Assembly: GCA_028823435.1 (NCBI GenBank)
Contig: JAPKBK010000012.1
Location: forward strand, 1-16,956
Length of the DNA: 16,956 bases
Source of the DNA: Flavobacteriales bacterium
GTDB lineage: Bacteria; Bacteroidota; Bacteroidia; Flavobacteriales_D; Sanyastnellaceae
Reading direction: 5' to 3'
Position 1 is the first letter of the stretch. Each line of letters begins with the position of its first letter. A program made the translations under genes and the position numbers. The notes under the pieces are model-generated. The model had not been told where the DNA came from. It worked only from the letters and a program-made list of their open reading frames with translations, and did no database searches. Positions 15,368-16,956 of this stretch are shown in pieces.

Positions 15368-16024
15368 ATGATGAAAGCACACTCTTTTTTCAGGATTGCA
15401 TCGCTACTCAGCCTTGTCCTGCTTCTCAATTCTAATACGGTTCATTCTCAAATGTGCGAGGGCGATCACTCAACATCGACAAACGATGCATGGCTATCTT
15501 GTGTTGAGACTGTAAACCCTAACCCTGCCAGAACAGAAGGTCATTGGATACGTTATGATCTTGGTGGTTATTTCGAACTCAACGAAAGCCACTTTTGGAA
15601 TTACAATGTGTTTGGTGAAACTGCTCGTGGGTCGGCCAACATGGTTGTGGACTGGTCGCTTGATGGCACCAATTGGAACTTTTGGGGAGACATCAACCTT
15701 GAAGAAGCGCCAGGCTCGGAGAACTATTTCGGCGAAACCGGCCCTGATTTTGAAGGCCTGGTTGTACGGTACTTGCTTCTGTCGGTCACTTCAAACCACG
15801 GTGGAAATTGCTATGGGTTTTCAGAGATAAAACTCAACGTGAATCCTGTCATGGGTTGTACGGGAGATATCGTGCTGAATGGAAGCATTGATATCAGCGA
15901 TGTTTTATTCCTCCTCAGTGAATATGGATGTCTTACAGAGTGTGCAGCTGACGTTGATGGGGATGGTGCTGTGTCGATTACAGATGTCTTGGCCGTCCTA
16001 GCTGTGTTCGGTCAAATGTGTTAA
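15368..16024 (+). CDS. Small secreted protein: discoidin-like domain plus dockerin-like four-Cys tail
   Basis: A 218-residue exported protein. The signal peptide is about residues 1-28 (ending VHSQ). Residues about 30-160 look like an F5/8 type C (discoidin) domain, a beta-sandwich that often binds carbohydrate or membranes: WIRYDLGGYFELNESHFWNY, VDWSLDGTNWNFWGD, and VVRYLLLSVTSNHGGNCYGFSEIKLNV. Residues 164-218 are a dockerin-like pair of EF-hand-type repeats ending FGQMC; the second has a full acidic loop (Asp195, Asp197, Asp199, Asp206). Four cysteines (164, 188, 192, 218) frame the two repeats. It lacks the T9SS tail of the operon's first gene, so the dockerin-like module may serve as its attachment or sorting element (inference). 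The same module ends the convergent gene at 16143. Confidence 0.82.
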   Translation: MMKAHSFFRIASLLSLVLLLNSNTVHSQMCEGDHSTSTNDAWLSCVETVNPNPARTEGHWIRYDLGGYFELNESHFWNYNVFGETARGSANMVVDWSLDGTNWNFWGDINLEEAPGSENYFGETGPDFEGLVVRYLLLSVTSNHGGNCYGFSEIKLNVNPVMGCTGDIVLNGSIDISDVLFLLSEYGCLTECAADVDGDGAVSITDVLAVLAVFGQMC

Positions 16025-16142
16025 AAAAGAAGATGATTTTGCATTTTGTCCCCCAGTTCTAGGCCACGTCTAAGCGAGACCTCACCGTTTGATTCACTCA
16101 AAACATCTTTATCTCTCAATGGATTCAAACAGACGGTGTGTT

Positions 16143-16956
16143 TCAAACACAGGTTTGCCCAAACTCTGACAGAATAGACAGCAGGTCACTTACGTTGACG
16201 TTGCCGTCATTTGTAACATCAGCTGTACACGCGCTAGCACATCCAAATTCTGCCAAAACCAGTAGAATATCGCCCACGCTAATTGTCCCATCAACGTTTA
16301 CATCATTCAAACACGAGCAATCCATAGGCGCGGTAAATAAACCCGAGAAGAACCCGCCACACGTGACATCATCATAGAAGGTGATATTTAAGTCAACGGG
16401 CAAGCCATCTGCCACAAGAAGTTCTAATACCAGCGTAGCGAGTATAGCGCCGTTGAGAAGGGTGCTCGTGTTATTCTCATCGAGCACGAAATCTTGTCCA
16501 TTTAAAGTGATCTGACCTGTGGCAGGAGGATCTAAAACCGTCACGTTTATTTCCTGAGAGTATACATTTGAAAACAGGACACATTCTGAGGTTAATCCTG
16601 CACTGACATCGATGACGTTACATCCACCCACCCAAGAGACACCATCTAAATTCCACTCAGGTAAGATCTCCATATCCAAGTGTGTCATTGCTGTCACCGG
16701 CACATCTACAAGACGTGGCGTTCCAGAATAGTCGTATATGACTGTAGAATCTGCGATTTGCCACTCCGCACCATTTACTGAGGCATCGAGAAACGGATTG
16801 TTCGGACTGGCATTCGCAAGGTAATTTTCGTTGTCGTCCATCTTCCAATACGAAGCGAGGTTAAACCAGCTGGGGTGCGTTGAGTCAACAGAGGTGCACG
16901 CCCACTCAGAGACCTCGTTGTCGCTGAGAAGTGTATCCCAAATCCTCACCTCTGCC
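16143..16956 (-). CDS. Secreted LamG / phosphatase-like protein with dockerin-like tail (5' end outside window)
   Basis: About 270 C-terminal residues are present; the frame is open to the window edge (AEVRIWDTLLSDNEV), so the gene starts beyond it. The first part, EVRIWDTLLSDNEV with WFNLASYWKMDDN, is the end of a LamG/concanavalin-like domain. It is followed by TPRLVDVPVTAMTHLDMEI and PEWNLDG, which resembles the final strand-helix of alkaline-phosphatase/phosphodiesterase domains (DVxPTxLxxLG). A beta-rich stretch without a family I recognise follows, and then a dockerin-like pair of repeats (LNDVNVDGTISVGDILLVL, ADVTNDGNVNVSDLLSIL) ending FGQTCV. The stop is 118 nt from that of the plus-strand dockerin-like gene, tail to tail. 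A signal peptide cannot be checked here. The phosphatase reading is tentative; the LamG and dockerin-like calls are firmer. Confidence 0.75.
   Translation of the reverse strand, partial: AEVRIWDTLLSDNEVSEWACTSVDSTHPSWFNLASYWKMDDNENYLANASPNNPFLDASVNGAEWQIADSTVIYDYSGTPRLVDVPVTAMTHLDMEILPEWNLDGVSWVGGCNVIDVSAGLTSECVLFSNVYSQEINVTVLDPPATGQITLNGQDFVLDENNTSTLLNGAILATLVLELLVADGLPVDLNITFYDDVTCGGFFSGLFTAPMDCSCLNDVNVDGTISVGDILLVLAEFGCASACTADVTNDGNVNVSDLLSILSEFGQTCV

Noticed and set aside
16025..16142. 118-nt gap between the convergent dockerin-like genes, searched for a bidirectional terminator or small RNA
   Set aside because: Only a 4-bp GTCT/AGAC stem with a 5-nt loop is seen and no U-tract structure. 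Nothing there can be supported.
16137..16151. Palindrome TGTGTTTCAAACACA at the end of the minus-strand LamG gene, a possible terminator hairpin
   Set aside because: The stem is AT-rich and would leave almost no loop if fully paired. No T-run follows on either strand, and it overlaps the stop codon. It is probably coincidental.
1..16956. CRISPR arrays, tRNA/rRNA genes, insertion sequence ends, phage genes, riboswitches and attachment sites
   Set aside because: No regularly spaced repeats, tRNA-like cloverleaf, transposase, integrase or conserved leader structure was noticed on either strand, and genes fill nearly all of the window.

Overview
The window looks like chromosomal DNA of a marine-type Bacteroidota, most likely in the Flavobacteriales. 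The evidence is a type IX secretion (T9SS) C-terminal sorting domain, Cys-rich GC..ACNY repeats, a DUF1800/DUF1501 pair, a Bacteroidota-style promoter (TTG, 19 nt, TAnnTTTG) before sufE, and few Shine-Dalgarno sequences. Both ends are cut inside genes. No rRNA, tRNA, CRISPR array, insertion sequence or prophage is visible. The longest gap between genes is about 150 nt.

Region 1 (1-5115, + strand) is an Fe-S cluster assembly (SUF) locus: the 3' part of sufB, then sufC, sufD and sufS, tightly packed with an 11-nt sufD/sufS overlap. SufBCD is the scaffold/ATPase complex, SufS is the cysteine desulfurase, and SufE accepts sulfur from SufS. Between sufS and sufE lies a small lipoprotein rhodanese, preceded by what looks like a decayed second rhodanese fragment. 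sufE has its own well-formed promoter very close to its start codon. A Wzx-like polysaccharide flippase follows 18 nt after sufE.

Region 2 (6466-9132, - strand) reads RidA-like deaminase, tryptophan 2,3-dioxygenase, lipoprotein M23 peptidase. The first two abut and fit tryptophan/kynurenine breakdown, with the RidA protein resembling the 2-aminomuconate deaminase branch. The peptidase has Cys in place of the second His of the usual HxH motif. Its stop codon directly abuts the flippase stop codon.

Region 3 (9158-10447, + strand) is an Xaa-Pro aminopeptidase (M24), divergent from ridA across a 25-nt gap that holds a short palindrome.

Region 4 (10515-16024, + strand) is a four-gene exported-protein operon with gaps under 10 nt: a T9SS-sorted Cys-repeat protein, a DUF1800 protein with a Sec signal, a DUF1501 protein with a twin-arginine signal, and a small secreted protein with a discoidin-like body and a dockerin-like tail. 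Converging on it is the 3' end of a secreted LamG/phosphatase-like protein (16143-16956, - strand) that ends in the same 55-residue, four-cysteine dockerin-like tail. This region is the best candidate for an under-described system: an envelope or surface assembly built from proteins using three kinds of export or attachment signal.
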